This document shows positions 11,701-23,491 of a stretch of 64,000 bases of DNA, in pieces. Below the pieces are notes generated by a model. That model searched no databases. It saw only the letters and a list, made by a program, of their open reading frames with translations, and was not told where the DNA came from. The stretch covers positions 628,175 to 692,174 of the forward strand of contig NMRA01000176.1 in assembly GCA_002633005.1 (NCBI GenBank), written 5' to 3'. A program made the translations under genes and the position numbers. Every line of letters starts with the position of its first letter. Position 1 is the stretch's first letter. This DNA is from Phoronis australis (Eukaryota; Phoronida; Phoronidae).

Positions 11701-11816
11701 GCTTATCAAACAAGTATTACAGATATTACAGATATTGGTTGAACGATGAGTGTACTGTTTTTGGTGGTCTCAAGTCAAATTGCTGCTATAAAGTTTATCA
11801 TATCATATCATCTTAA

Positions 11817-13870
11817 AACTAGCTTTCTATTCTGCACAATGAGCCATCAAGCTGCAGTTACCAACACAAGAAAATGCACAGATGATGTGTGGTTTACATT
11901 TTGGCAACAGGTGTCACTGCTGCTCCATAGAGACGCACATAGAAAAGCCATACCTCAGTTCAAAAGCATGAGACGGCATAAACCCAAACATTTTAAATGG
12001 GGATATTATTGTGGCACAAAATATTATTAAAATGACATTTATTTCGCTTTTTATGTATTTAAAAAAGATGAAAAACTACAGCTCTGAAACACCAGTTTGA
12101 AGTTAACCAAGGTCGGGTACTTGTATAAAGTACTGAATTGCTGTTAGATATAAGACCACTGAAAGTAGAGACTATGACACTGGTATACACTCTAGAAACC
12201 AAACACGTGCTAATGATTGACAGGGTCTGCTAAATACTTTGAAAGTAGTTCGAACTTGCAGCGTTTTATATAGATTTCTTTCTGAGTTGAAAGGGCCAAC
12301 TTCTCTCTTGATCAATCACCTGCCTTTAATGTGGATGTCCTAACTGGAGAAATTCTGCTTGACAGTGCTCTTCGCAGCCTGTTTTGAATTCAGAAGCTAG
12401 GATTCGTCAAAGTTACGCTATGCGATGTATCTGTAGCCTATGACAGACTTTCTACAAAACTGTGGCGCATTGCTATCAAACTTCGCTGTTAAATTATGCT
12501 GAAATCCCATGGTGAAAACTCGCCGATGCGCCGCTGCCTTGCGATCATTGACAGGGCAGCTTGATTAAAAATATAGTTTCGACTCAACAAATTACCTGAA
12601 ATCCTCAATTAAGTTTTCCAAATAGTGTCCCTAAGATTTTAAGTTCCTGTGGAGTCGGTATTATGAACAAGATTGTTCAAATCTGCGCAAGATCGTACCC
12701 AGCAACATAAGAAAAACCTCTTGATGAACACGCGTCATAATCACGTGACCTTTGTTTTGAAGATCGTCTGTGTGCGTGTGTGTGAGCGAGTGCGTGCGTG
12801 TCATCAGCGTTTATTTGCCGGATTAAACACAATGCAACGATAAGATGTGCATTGTAACTAAAGAAATAACACAAGCAGTATCACGTGAACGCATTTTATT
12901 TAGCACTTGCTGATCACACGTACCATTAAAACGTGCGAGAATTCTCTCGGTGGGGCCTAAGGCCAGTTGTCATTGAGTCGCAGGGTGACTGGATGTGTGA
13001 CAGTTTGAGTTATTATCCAGGATATTTGGGGGCGGAGGTGGCCACTATGAGTGGGGCATTTTATCAGGTATTTTACTTTAAAAACGCCTAAAAAGTGATT
13101 AATAAAGCAATCCCTCTTAAAAATAACGCAACAGTTTTTATGGCTTTAGAAACTCTCTGACATTAGTACCAATATTTATTTCTTGCTACCCGTAGTTTCA
13201 TGGATGTTGCGCGCGCTTCCTGGTTACGTAGTTTTAACAACAAATTTATTCGTGAGATAGTCGTGAGTATGATTTGCAGTATTCACGTGTAGGGCCTACA
13301 AAGTGTCAAAACGTAGGTCACACCTGACCGGTTCAGTGTACATTTTTGAAACATATAATTAGTACTTCCAGTGGAGATGTTGAGGCTATAGACTAGAAAA
13401 AGGACTGTGTTGACCATTGATAAATGAACTCTAGAAATTTGCGTCGAGTTTGGAATTGGTATTGTGGAAAACACTGGTTACATTGGGCCTCCTTGCCAGG
13501 GCCTCCAGATTAGTGCGTCCAAATGGATGCCCAGGATGTACGCTGCATGAAGGCCTGAACCCAATATTATGTGCCGGTACAGAATTATGCGATGAGTTAG
13601 GGATGGACAGCAATTGCTGGTTTATCCCGGAAGGTTACGAATAAGTGTGGAGTTATTGATGTTGTGACCATCCATGACAAATCGGTAATTTCCGTTTGAC
13701 ACATTGACAGTATGCAGTGACTTTTTGGAAAGATTTTTGTGCTTTGGCCGTGAATTTGTTTCGAACTCGCTGGAGCAAGATACTGTAAATGCTATCAGAA
13801 GTTGCTCATGTTTTTTGAACCCCTGTAAATTTATTAAGTTTTGTGTTTGATATGAACGGCTGAAGTGAAA
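11817..13870. other. No recognisable gene; contains a GT-rich microsatellite
   Basis: No domain-bearing ORF. An imperfect GT/GC dinucleotide run (TGTGTGCGTGTGTGTGAGCG) lies near 12769-12800. An unrecognised 64-codon ORF at 13450-13644 (+) has four cysteines but no splice partner I could defend. Confidence 0.4.
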
Positions 13871-13879
13871 CACCTGTGG

Positions 13880-14130
13880 AATTCCTAGTCTCGAGTATCA
13901 TAACTTGTAGAATATATATTGTATTAGATTGGAGACGATCAGAAGCTGAGGACACCTGTGGTTTGAACTCGAAGTTACGACTTTTTACTCGAGTTTCTAG
14001 CAAGAATATCAAGGTCGTCAAGTGCAAATTTGGACTAGAAACTCGTGTAAACTGTAATGTATTCGAGCACAGTCTAGTAACCGTCTTGAGTTCGCACAAA
14101 AGTAGCAGAGAAATTTCCAAAAACACACAA
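13880..14130 (+). repeat. Dispersed repeat, copy 1
   Basis: Shares an ordered series of blocks with about 17260-17470: AGTGCAAA, then (T/C)TAGAAA, CGAGCACAGT or CAAGCACAGT, CTTGAGTTCGCACAAA or TTGAACTCACACAAA, and AGAGAAATTTC or AGAAAATTTC. The copies are strongly diverged. Both lie around the MRPL10 gene. Confidence 0.45.
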
Positions 14131-14488
14131 TACTTGTTGGCGGTTATCCCATGAAATAAGGCAAGTTCCCCGACAAGGTTCTCAGTTCCCATTACCAGCG
14201 ATCCCGATAAAACTGGCAAACGTGCTAATCATTTCAATAATAGACAATTGTTCGTTATCGAGTGGCTAACAGAGAGTTGCATGACTCACTGGAAGAGGCG
14301 AGACAGTCGCTAGACAGCAAGCTGGCATTATCCGCCCCTCCTGCTGAAGGCGTTCTATAAACATGAGACATACATACATGAGACAGTTGAGGCTTGAGAA
14401 TTATTTTTGACTTTTATAGAAATAACATAATTGATTCATTTGTAAGCTAGTTACTTAAACTTTTCATCCTTATCAAAGTGTCATTTCA

Positions 14489-14516
14489 ATGTCAGCCATT
14501 TTGCTAGTATACGAGA
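14489..14516 (+). CDS. MRPL10: MRPL10 exon 1 (tentative)
   Basis: ATG followed by SAILLVYE and a GTAAGA donor at 14517. It joins in phase 1 to the acceptor at 14606-14607, reading on as SKLFTVAWGQVRHKSK. The intron would be only 91 bp, much shorter than the others. The real start could instead be 14541 or lie further upstream. Confidence 0.4.
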
Positions 14517-17500
14517 GTAAGATGTTAAGGTTGAGTCAACTTGCATGTGAAACACTTGCTTTACGACTGTAATTTTGCATGGTCTATTGAAAAAATTGTG
14601 TTTCCAGGCAAGCTGTTTACAGTTGCCTGGGGTCAGGTCAGGCATAAATCCAAAATCAACATCCAAAGGCCCAAGCCAGGTCCTTGGGATAGACGAGTTC
14701 TGTTAGAAATCTCACGACCGATTTTGTGGGAGGAGGTCACCCCACCCGCAGCAACTTGTTCTAAGAGGAAGGCGATTAAAGAGTCACAGGAGGTAATGTT
14801 TTCATGTTCCAACCACATTGTGGTTATTTTGTTGCTTAAATGATCTCTCCAAAATGTCACTTTGGCAGTCTTTGATGGGTAGGAAAGGGCTGACGGCATA
14901 AGCAAAAAGTACTAGTGGAATGTTGAAAATGACAGAAAATGACCTTTGATGGAGGTCACGTTAAGATTTGATCTGGAAATGGGCAAAAGTGCCATCAGGA
15001 AAAAGCGTTGTATTTGAACACAGCATTAAACTGTTTGAAAAGCTTGCTGTGTTATGTCGCAGAATGTTTCTTGAAAATGAGCTATTCCCTAAACAAAGTA
15101 GAAAATGAAGAGAAATTGACTGTCTTTGAATGTGTTACTTTGGTAATATGTTATTAAAACAGGATGATAGAAAAGAGTATCATTTTGTGAAATTCAAAAC
15201 TATAACATTTTTTTTATTGCAACCAAAGTATCTTTTGAATGTGTTCATGACGTTCCATTTATATTCTTAGTCAGTGTACATCACTACCGACTGATTCACG
15301 TTTTCACTTGTTTCCTTTATACGGTGTTACTGAATTCTTCAAGACCTACATAACATGTCAAGTGGAACCACTCTGACAGACATACATACACTGTTTCTTT
15401 TACTCGCTGATGAATCCGATTATTTTTCCGCAGGAATCCGATTTTGAAAAGTTTCTCGTGCACCATGCCAAAAAGATGTTTGAGGAGAACGAAATGATTG
15501 CCATAATGCACTTACCGTCAATCACAGCTCAGGAGCTCCGCGGAATTCGTAACAAGTTTTATAAGGAAGGCATTTGGGTGTTTCGCCACGCCAATTCTAT
15601 TGTCAGGTAACAATATTTTGAAAGCACACGCAGGGTAAAGTCTCACAAATTTCCGATAAAAACGATTGCCATAATTGGTATTTTTTCATTTTTCAAAAGC
15701 TTATAACATTGTCGTGAATTCTCACTGTTTCTCAGACTCTTTATCAGATGGTACTTATGGTACAGATCTTCAGATGTGATGTCGCATTTATTTGGTATTG
15801 CTACATAACAAAATGAGAAAGATAGGTTTCACTTGTTGGCCATATCATGTCCTAAATTGGTGAGGTTTTACTGTATATATGATACACAGATAATCAACAC
15901 ATCAGATCAGTTATTAGGGCTGGCTACAGTTCATGGAAATATAGTAGGCCACTGAGCTTAGTGAGCTATAAGGAGCACCAATCTCTCACAGAAATCCTGT
16001 GGGGTATTGGAAATGTTTAGACTTCAAGGCACATCCTGAATAGAAATTTTAAAGCCACATGCAACGTCACTGTTGTTTTGGTCCCTATTTTGGACTGGAT
16101 TCCTATTATTTAGATTTTAAACTTTGTGATTCCGCCTTGACCTAATAAACACTGCATGGGACTTTACATTCCCGACTTGAAATGATTACAAGTCACGTGA
16201 CACAACTGGAGGTGTGAGAGTGGCTTGTAATATTTCTTTGAATACCGTAAGTGTAGTGTATTTTGTAATAATGGGCTGTTTAAGGGCACCAAATTGAGTT
16301 ACTGTCTTGAGCTAATGATGAATTAGCCATACACTCAGCATTGTGCAGATAAGCCAAAAGACTAGGCCAAAACATGTCGGGTACTTTTTGTGAAAGCAGG
16401 GACACAGTGTTGATTGTTTGCATGCCTCTGATGATGTCATGCTTAGTGGTGTTGTGTGGATCTTGTACGCCTTCGGCCGAGTGACATTATTAGCAACTAG
16501 ATGACGAGTTTTTCTATGTCCACCAATATATTCTGATAGTTTTGTCAGTAATTTCAACGGAAAGGAACTTCAATCTGTTTTTTACACTTTTTTCTTTGTG
16601 CAATATGTAGTTGGTGGTTCAAGTTACTTAGTGCTGTGTGAGTGCTCTTTTTCTTTAACAATGTGCCTTCAGTTTTGTAAAAATGCCACTACATTATGTC
16701 GCCATGACAACTGGTAATCGGTGACAGCTATTCTCCAGTTTTTGACATGTTCAAGTTGTCTTGGCAACCAAGTGACAGTTTGTTACAGCTTACTTGCGTA
16801 AATAATTGTTTTGCTTATAATTGTAAGCTTCAGTTTGGTAGATGCGTGTCTTTAACAGGAAGGCGATCAGAGACACCAAATGGGCAAACCTGACACCAGT
16901 GTTGCTGTCACACAACTACTATGCTTATGCAAGTGAAAATAAAGTGGCAGAGCTCATGAAAGTCATCAAAAAGTCTCCTCAGCTGAACTTATTGTGTAAG
17001 TCAGATCATCACTTTGAGAAAATGAACATTTTAAAATTTTTGCCGCTAATGATCGTTGTTGAATTTGTACTCACAGAGGCAGGCTCACATTGACACAAGG
17101 GCCAATATCTAATCTTTCTATTAGAATTCGAACTGAAAACTATTTTGGCATTTTCTACTTTAGTTTGTGGAAACTCAAGATGAATGTGTTATATTCTGTG
17201 CTTGAGCACATTATGTTTTATGCAAGTGACGGTTTAGTTTTAAATTAACTTTGCATTTGATGACTTCTAGATTCGAACTATAGCCTCAAGTAAAAACTCT
17301 TAATTTCGAGTTCAGACTCTGTAACTTTTGACCTCATTGATGGAGTCATTATGTGCAAAGTAAGATTAGAAAGTTATCTGCTCAAGCACAGTATAACAGG
17401 CACTCTTATTGAACTCACACAAAGTAGAATAGAAAATTTCATAAATAATCTTGAGTTCCATCTTGAGTGAAAAGATTAGACCCCAGACCCAAAAGTTAAG

Positions 17501-18869
17501 CTCAGCTGATCAAGAAGCTTTGCCAACAATAATAGAGTTGCTAGCTGTAAGACTGTGAAGCCTCCCTCTCAGTGCTGTGTTGTAAAGGTGTATTTGGAAG
17601 TGTGTTAGCTCTTGTTATTGTCGGGGTATGGGCTTTCTTTTAATGGTGTTATGGGCATAAGTCAGGCATGCAGAAGCTGGATTTTCACTTAACTCGCACA
17701 AAGTGTCGTGGTACGGTTGTTGTGGCTCATGCATTCAACCCTTAAGATAAGTTGGATTTCGTCTTACTCAAATAAAACCTTTTGGTCCGGTTGTATTACG
17801 ATTTAGTGCGATTTTTTTCGTACTATTTATCTTATCCTTTTTTGTCTTTACCTGTAAAGGATGCGTTTTGTCTGTAATACAAGTTTTAATGGATGTCTCT
17901 ATTTTAAATAGTTCTTGTCACCAAATTACTTAAATCTTATTTTGCCATACTTCTTAAATGATTTGTATTGTATATTGAAGCTTCAAAATACTCATTTTGT
18001 ACAATTTTCAATGTAAAAAATTAATTTGTTTCAAGAACAAAAGAGGTCTCAGTTTGTTCCTTTCCATGCTAAAAATGATTTCTGGGCACGAGAGTACTCA
18101 CTGTATGCTATTGCTTCTGCCTGACCTCGGCAAGAATCCATTGACTTGCAATAGCCGTCATGTTTTTCTCATGAATGCAATACGGCTACTTGGTGGTTTA
18201 TGAATAGCTAGACTCATAGACATCTTAATACTATGGCCAGACTCCTGCCGAAATAAGATGTGAAGGAAGTGCTTCATAACCATTTGAATCTTGTGACTAG
18301 TATACATGACTATGGTTGGGGTAACAGTGCCATCTACCTGCTTTCTGTCAAACAGTAATTTTTGATTTAGACAAGTTATAGTTATGGAAAGTGACGTTTG
18401 CCTGGAAAGACTGTTTTGCTCGAGTTCCACCGCAATATTACCTTGACCTGACCCCGAAGGTCACTCTATGTGCTGAGTCTGCCCTCAAACAATAAGGAAC
18501 TAGTTTGTGCTGCCAAGTCCAAAAATAACGTCTAATCCTAGTAACAATCAAGTTGAGTCATATTTTATCATCATCAATCATGTTGTAAGTTTAGGTCAAG
18601 TTTGTCTACACACGGTGAGGAATATCAGCTTTAAACACTGGAAGTCGACGTGCATCCCTTTTATTTCAGGTGCTGTTGTTGACAATGCAATATTAAGCAA
18701 GGCTGACATGGAGAAGTACGCGTCTAGTAGCCTCGATCTGCAAAGAAGTCAACTGGTGGCGCTACTGAGTTCAGGGGCCACTAGAACTCACAGTCTGTTG
18801 AACAGTCACCAACAAAAACTGTCAACGAATCTAACACAGTATATTAAACAACAAACTGAAGGATCATAG
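14489..18869 (+). CDS. MRPL10: Mitochondrial large ribosomal subunit protein uL10m (MRPL10), gene span
   Basis: Structural protein of the mitochondrial large ribosomal subunit stalk base, nuclear-encoded and imported. The exons are 14489-14516 (tentative), 14608-14792, 15434-15606, 16859-16995 and 18670-18869. All junctions are GT/AG and phases match, giving 723 coding bases (240 aa), close to the vertebrate length of about 260. The order of recognisable segments follows the uL10m family: a basic KSKINIQRPKP segment, then ENEMIAIMHL, a WANLTPVLLSHNY segment, VVDNAILSKADMEKY, and a C-terminal THSLLNSHQQKLSTNLTQYI helix. The N terminus is the weakest part. A start at 14489 gives a short hydrophobic/basic leader that could serve as a transit peptide, but an alternative start at 14541 without the first intron is also open. 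The flanking 3' sequence contains a copy of its own C-terminal coding region. Confidence 0.88.
14608..14792 (+). CDS. MRPL10: MRPL10 exon 2
   Basis: Acceptor TTTCCAG, donor GAG|GTAATG. Encodes the post-transit basic segment VRHKSKINIQRPKPGPWDRR and the start of the uL10m domain. Ends in phase 0. The 5' boundary is less certain than the 3' boundary. Confidence 0.75.
15434..15606 (+). CDS. MRPL10: MRPL10 exon 3
   Basis: Acceptor TTTTTCCGCAG, donor CAG|GTAACA. Encodes FLVHHAKKMFEENEMIAIMH, matching the conserved helix-strand of uL10m, followed by a LRGIRNKFYKEGIWV strand-helix. Ends in phase 2. Confidence 0.9.
16859..16995 (+). CDS. MRPL10: MRPL10 exon 4
   Basis: Acceptor TCTTTAACAG, donor TTGT|GTAAGT. 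Encodes RKAIRDTKWANLTPVLLSHN and a following helix with VAELMKVIKKSPQLNLL, aligned in order with vertebrate MRPL10. Ends in phase 1. Confidence 0.9.
17260..17470 (+). repeat. Dispersed repeat, copy 2 (MRPL10 intron 4)
   Basis: Diverged counterpart of 13880-14130; see that entry for the shared blocks. It lies inside the last MRPL10 intron. Confidence 0.45.
18670..18869 (+). CDS. MRPL10: MRPL10 exon 5 (terminal)
   Basis: Acceptor CCTTTTATTTCAG. Encodes AVVDNAILSKADMEKYASSS, a leucine-rich stretch, THSLLNSHQQKLSTNL, and TQYIKQQTEGS followed by TAG at 18867-18869. The block beginning at about 18749 recurs in the 3' UTR. Confidence 0.92.
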
Positions 18870-18896
18870 TAGTAGTGGTGGAGTGTCTTGTTGAGA

Positions 18897-18995
18897 GGTC
18901 AGTAGGTGGCGCTGCTCTGTTCAGGGGCCAGTAGAAGAAAGGGCTTGCTGAATAGTTACGCAAAAACTGTCAAGGAGTCTAACACTGACAGCATA
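18897..18995 (+). repeat. Duplicate of the MRPL10 C-terminal coding segment in its 3' UTR
   Basis: About 100 bases match the coding block 18749-18848, starting with GTGGCGCT and TTCAGGGGCCA. Later come TTGCTGAATAG (versus TTGAACAG), CAAAAACTGTCAA and TCTAACAC. Substitutions and small indels destroy the frame. It was apparently created by a partial tandem duplication of the last exon and then decayed. Confidence 0.75.
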
Positions 18996-19385
18996 TGAAA
19001 TGAGACTGGCATGCCGTTGTAGCATGGAAAGGAAATGGATTGTGTCTGAAATCACCATTTATTAAATTATTTTGTAAGGTCTAATGATATTATCATCATT
19101 TTTCATCCTTCCTTGATTGAGTTCAACTTTTCAAACTGAGAAAATCAAAGATATTTTGATTTATAGGCAGTAATTTATCAGCTGCTCAGACCTGAGCAAG
19201 ACCTGTAAATGTTTTTCTTATTGGCCCATGCTTCTCTCAGAGGCAAATTTTTTGCAGTGTTCCATATTTGTTAAAGGCTCTGTGGAAATGGAATACATGT
19301 ATGTACTGAGCTGCAATTTGGTAGAAAAAATGTACATGGAGGTGCCCACATGGACGACCATCAGCAGCAAATGAAGAAACGCACA
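18996..19385. other. Presumed MRPL10 3' flank
   Basis: AT-rich sequence without an ORF of interest. The true polyadenylation site was not located. Confidence 0.35.
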
Positions 19386-19389
19386 CAGG

Positions 19390-19740
19390 AATCGGCACCT
19401 GCTATCTCCGTCGGCTAGGCCTGTCCCGCTTACGCGGCTTACGAGTAGCGGCACGCGCTGCATCGGGCAGCTTGGCCTGACCCGCCAACGTGGCTTTTGG
19501 GAAGCGGCGCGCGCTGCCTCAGGCACTTTGGCCTGTCTTGCCTACCAGGCACACGGGAATCGGCTTACAGGAAAATGCAGGTGCTGTCCCCCGCAGTTTG
19601 GCCTGTCCCGCCTACGTGGCTTAGGGGAAGCCGCAAGCGCTTTCTATGGCAGCTTGGCGTAGCCCCTCTTCGGTATCCGTCGGCGCTGTCTTCGGCAGCT
19701 TGACTGAGGCGCGCCTCAGGCCGTCGGCTCCCACTCACTT
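19390..19740 (+). repeat. GC-rich degenerate minisatellite
   Basis: About five irregular units of roughly 55-75 bp. Each carries a (G)CAG(C/T)TTGGCCTG(T/A)CCCGCC core, a TACGTGGCTT-like block, GGGAA(G/T)CGGC and GCGCGCTGCC-like sequence. GC content is far above the flanks. Overlapping ORFs on both strands are artefacts of the composition. Units grow more degenerate to the right. Confidence 0.7.
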
Positions 19741-19744
19741 GGTT

Positions 19745-21235
19745 GAGGTTCGACTCTTTGATGGTTTTGAATGGAACTGCTGTGACCGAACTTCGTCATT
19801 ACTCACCAATCGATCAAACCCAACCGACAAAGGACACTTGTGTAGGCTTACTGCCCTCCCGACGCTTGCTGATTCGAAATTTTGACCGCAGCAAAACAAA
19901 ATAGCTTCTCGCCTTCACAGAACATTATGCTACGTGACTGAGTTTTAGGACACATCCATGGGTGTCCGCGCAATAAAATAGTTCGCTATTGAGCACAGTA
20001 ACATTGAAACAGAGCCGCCGAACGCATGGCTGTATGTCAAAATTGTATTCTGTAGAGTTAAAATGATAAAGAGGTTATCAACACGAATAAAAGTTTATTG
20101 TTTTATGAATCAGGTAACAAAACATTCACAATACAAGGCTGTACATTAAAGGAGAATGCCACCCAAAAACAACCTATTTTGTATCAATTTAGATCGAGTA
20201 GTTGTACTGGATAACAGCAAGTTCAGTTGTTTTACCTGACACCTGACGGCAGACGGAGGTGTTGAAATTAACCAGTGACGGAATGGGTTCGAATGCAGTC
20301 TGTTCAGCCGTTCGCAACACGATTACTGGTGTCAACTTGTCGCTTGAATTCATCGTTTCACACCAATGAATCATCAAAATTGGATGTAAAACCCTTACAA
20401 ATACATCGAGTTCTTGAACAAACGTGTTTTATTTCACTGTTACGGATTTACAGGTATTTGAACGAGCCGTAGCCCAACAGAGTTCGGTAGGCCAATTTAC
20501 CATGGTCGATCGCGGGAGTTTGGGTCTGTTTGGTGATAAATTCGAATCATTCTTACGTGAAATACAGATAGGAGAACATGGCTGTGCGTTGTAATTTTAG
20601 ATTTGCGATTTTTTTCAGTTCTAAACACACAAAACGCTTGTTCTCCCAGCCAGTGGCTCGGAACCTGATCAGGCCCGTCGCGGCCGCTGGCGGGATTAGA
20701 CATCTCACGAACATAAACCAGCTTAAGTTGTAAACTAAACCTCTAGTCACGAAAAGACTATAGTGAGCCAAAGAAATAATGTACATGTAATTATTTTGGT
20801 GAATTAGCCACGAAACTGAAAATCTACATTCTTGTCGGAGGCCGCAAAGTCAATGAGGTTCCCGGCCTTCCGCAGAACCGTCAGGGCAAAAGTTGTACAG
20901 TAACAATGACTTGAAAAATGTATATCTCAATAAACATTCCCCAAACATGTGACCATAGCATATAAGATCGAGTTATTGTTTCACAACAGCTTTCTGTCAG
21001 CAAACACTGAGTTAGCATGCGCTCACACGGCCTTTGTGCCCCCGGCGGTCAATTATCTTTATTGCATCTAAATCCCGGCGGTAACGCAGTGGTTTATTTA
21101 TTGCTGGCTTCTCAAAACATTTGCACTTACGAATACTCCAAAGGCATTACAAATTGTATCTAAGGAGAAAGACTTTGTTTCAGTTTTATAATTATAAGCA
21201 TTGGTTAGGGTGATAATAATTCATTTCAACGCAGA
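19745..21235. other. No recognisable gene
   Basis: Mixed-composition sequence with short unrecognised ORFs (20189-20377, 20497-20786). Nothing I can name. Confidence 0.35.
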
Positions 21236-21240
21236 ATAAT

Positions 21241-21400
21241 GAACGTCAACATGGCAACTCGCATTCCCGACTTAGACGAGAGCTCATCCGACGAAGATTT
21301 TACAGGTGGATCGTTAGGTTTCACGGGCTATCAGTTCTAACTGCAATACACTGATCAAGAAATACTAGAGAGCTCCGTGAACATGCACAGGCAACGGAAC
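21241..21400 (+). pseudogene. Broken ORF resembling the start of a P2X7-like/zinc-binding-domain protein
   Basis: Reads MNVNMATRIPDLDESSSDED, then GFTGYQF, a stop codon, and continues in frame as QYTDQEILESS. Acidic serine-aspartate leaders followed by a GPYxFEPxYTxxE-type motif open a large invertebrate family related to the P2X7 C-terminal domain. The stop sits where that motif normally continues. The cysteine-rich core of the family is not visible downstream. Weak resemblance only. Confidence 0.3.
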
Positions 21401-22001
21401 GTATGGATGGTTCTTTGGTAAGCCGGCATTCGTCAGAGAAATCACTGTCGACGAAATGTATGTCACACACGGAGATGTTTCACGGCCTCATACTTGTTAT
21501 TAACTGCGTACTTTTCATTCTTCACTACCGAGAGCCACTTCCTAAACAATTCGGGTTCTCGACCGAAGAAGTCTAAAAAACGATACACCCGCTCTCCTCG
21601 CAGCTCCATAGTTCGGGCAAGCCGGGTAACGATGCACCGCAACGTATAGCGGCGTTCACTCTGCAGATGAACCACTGATGTCGCTGCGTCGTTACTCACA
21701 TTCTCTACATGTATAGGTTAACGCGACACCTCTCGGCAAAGTAAGGTCGACCGTGTGCGAGGCGATTTGGATATAGAACGATTAAGACGATAAAAAGGAC
21801 TTATTAAATCGGGTGGCATTCTACTTTAATCTTTAAGGAAATCCGAAGTAAAATGTTTTTCATGTTTGCTTTTTACTTGAATATTTCGTTTAATTCTTGG
21901 TCAAAAAAATTCCGTTCAAAAACCATAAATCTTTATTTTTATGAAAATTCTGTTACGGCTTTGTCCAAACTGAAATTTGTATGAAAACCAAGAAACGCGA
22001 T

Positions 22002-22667
22002 GGCAGGAAATCCTATGGAACGCCACTAGCGTCACCTTGTGACGGGTCTTTCTGACAAGTGACGAGTCATTTTTGACACGCTGACGCGTCAATGATGCTG
22101 TCGAACTCGTGTGGGTGTTCTTAAAAGAACCAAACAGTGTTAAGGTTATACAGTGTGTTCACTAAAGCAATGAGGTCGTCATGTTTTGAGGTGAATGACA
22201 AGTACAAAGGCTGTTAATCATATATCGACTTACAGTGTAAGTGTTTCAAGAGACAAATACAGAAGTTACAGAACACGGAAGTGTCCCGTAAGTGTGCTTC
22301 AAGAAATTTGTACGATCAACAGGTACTAATAACGATGATGGGTACGGCGACGACAATTTGTTTTGATGGTGCATTCCAGGAATTCCGTTCACCAAACACG
22401 AGCACGACCTACATGTAAATAAATGACATTAACATCACGATTAATATCAACAGCAAGCGCGTGGCTAGTGCAAAAGAGTTCAGCCAACATGGCACTCAGA
22501 AGCGCGACATTTACAATGTATTATTGGTCCCACATGTATGGGTCGATAACTTGACACACTTGGGAAGTACGTTTCGAGTCAACTCTGACGCGCTTCGATG
22601 ATTCGTAACGTGTCAGAAAAGACCCGTCAGAGGGTGACGCTAGGGGCGTTCCATAGAATCCGTAGGC
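22002..22667. mobile_element. 666-bp non-autonomous TIR element with 8-bp target duplication
   Basis: Flanked by the direct repeat AACGCGAT at 21994-22001 and 22668-22675. Its ends are inverted: CTATGGAACGCCACTAGCG then GTCACC and TGACGGGTCTTTCTGACA on the left. On the right is the reverse complement with few mismatches (TGACGCTAGGGGCGTTCCAT). Subterminal TGACG/GACGCG motifs recur. No transposase ORF. The 8-bp duplication fits hAT-like or related superfamilies. It breaks no gene. Confidence 0.8.
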
Positions 22668-23272
22668 AACGCGATAAGTAGATAAAGATCTTTGCCTCAG
22701 GCTAAAGATGTGTAATTGCGGTCATTGGACTTGTTAATTGATGTGCATAAAACCTCCCAAATGGATAAAGTTGAGCGGACGGTTTTCTCAGACCTTGTTC
22801 ATCATGGTACGTCATTTGCCAGCATCTGGACCAAAGAGCTTATGAAAGTCACTGATGGAACACAAAACCGCTTTCAAAACAGTCAACTTTGGCACCTAGC
22901 CCAGTGACGTGGGTCCTATCCAATTCACTGTAGGTGGTGGCTGAATTCCGTGCCAAATGGATTTTCATGTATAAAAAAATCACTGCAATAATTGTACCTG
23001 TGAAGACATTGGTTTTATTTCGTTTTTTACCCAGTTTCTAATTTTTTTTTCGAATAAATCCAATTGCCAAAATTGCCATTTGGTGTTTGATCAAAGCATT
23101 TTCCAGTTTGTGACAATTTAGACGATTTTCGAGATGAGACACCCAATACACTCGTTATCATTTTACCAACAAAAGATTGTTCTTTGTGGTACATATTGTA
23201 GTATTGTGTTGAAAACTATTTCGAAATTAATTTAATATGCAATACTTTTTAGTAGTGTGTGCGTAGATATGA

Positions 23273-23491
23273 GGCCCGTTCCAATAAAACTGACTTACAT
23301 GTACATGTAGCTAAGACAAAACTTAAGTCTGTTTCAAAAAAGATTTATTTTTTTTAAGTTTTTGGTACAAGCTTGCTCTAAATTTTGACTATCTTACCGG
23401 TTGTGGACGTTTCAAAGTTTGGAAGTAAAGACAAATCTAACACTTAAGTAAAAAATGAACTTACAGTAAGTCAGTTTCTTGGAACAGGCCC
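23273..23491. mobile_element. 219-bp MITE
   Basis: The left end GGCCCGTTCCAATAAAACTG continues ACTTAC. The right end is its near-exact reverse complement, GTAAGTCAGTTTCTTGGAAC followed by AGGCC. The interior is AT-rich with CTTAAG motifs and no ORF. Target duplication not resolved. Confidence 0.8.

Noticed and set aside
13450-13644. ORF with mitochondrial-leader-like start as MRPL10 exon 1
   Set aside because: No donor in the right phase leads to exon 2, and the cysteine-containing tail does not fit a transit peptide. The 14489 start joins better.
21463-21699. Minus-strand ORF reading LRCIVTRLARTMELRGERVY as a conserved protein
   Set aside because: The composition looks coding, but I could match it to no family and found no splice partners, so I do not call it a gene.
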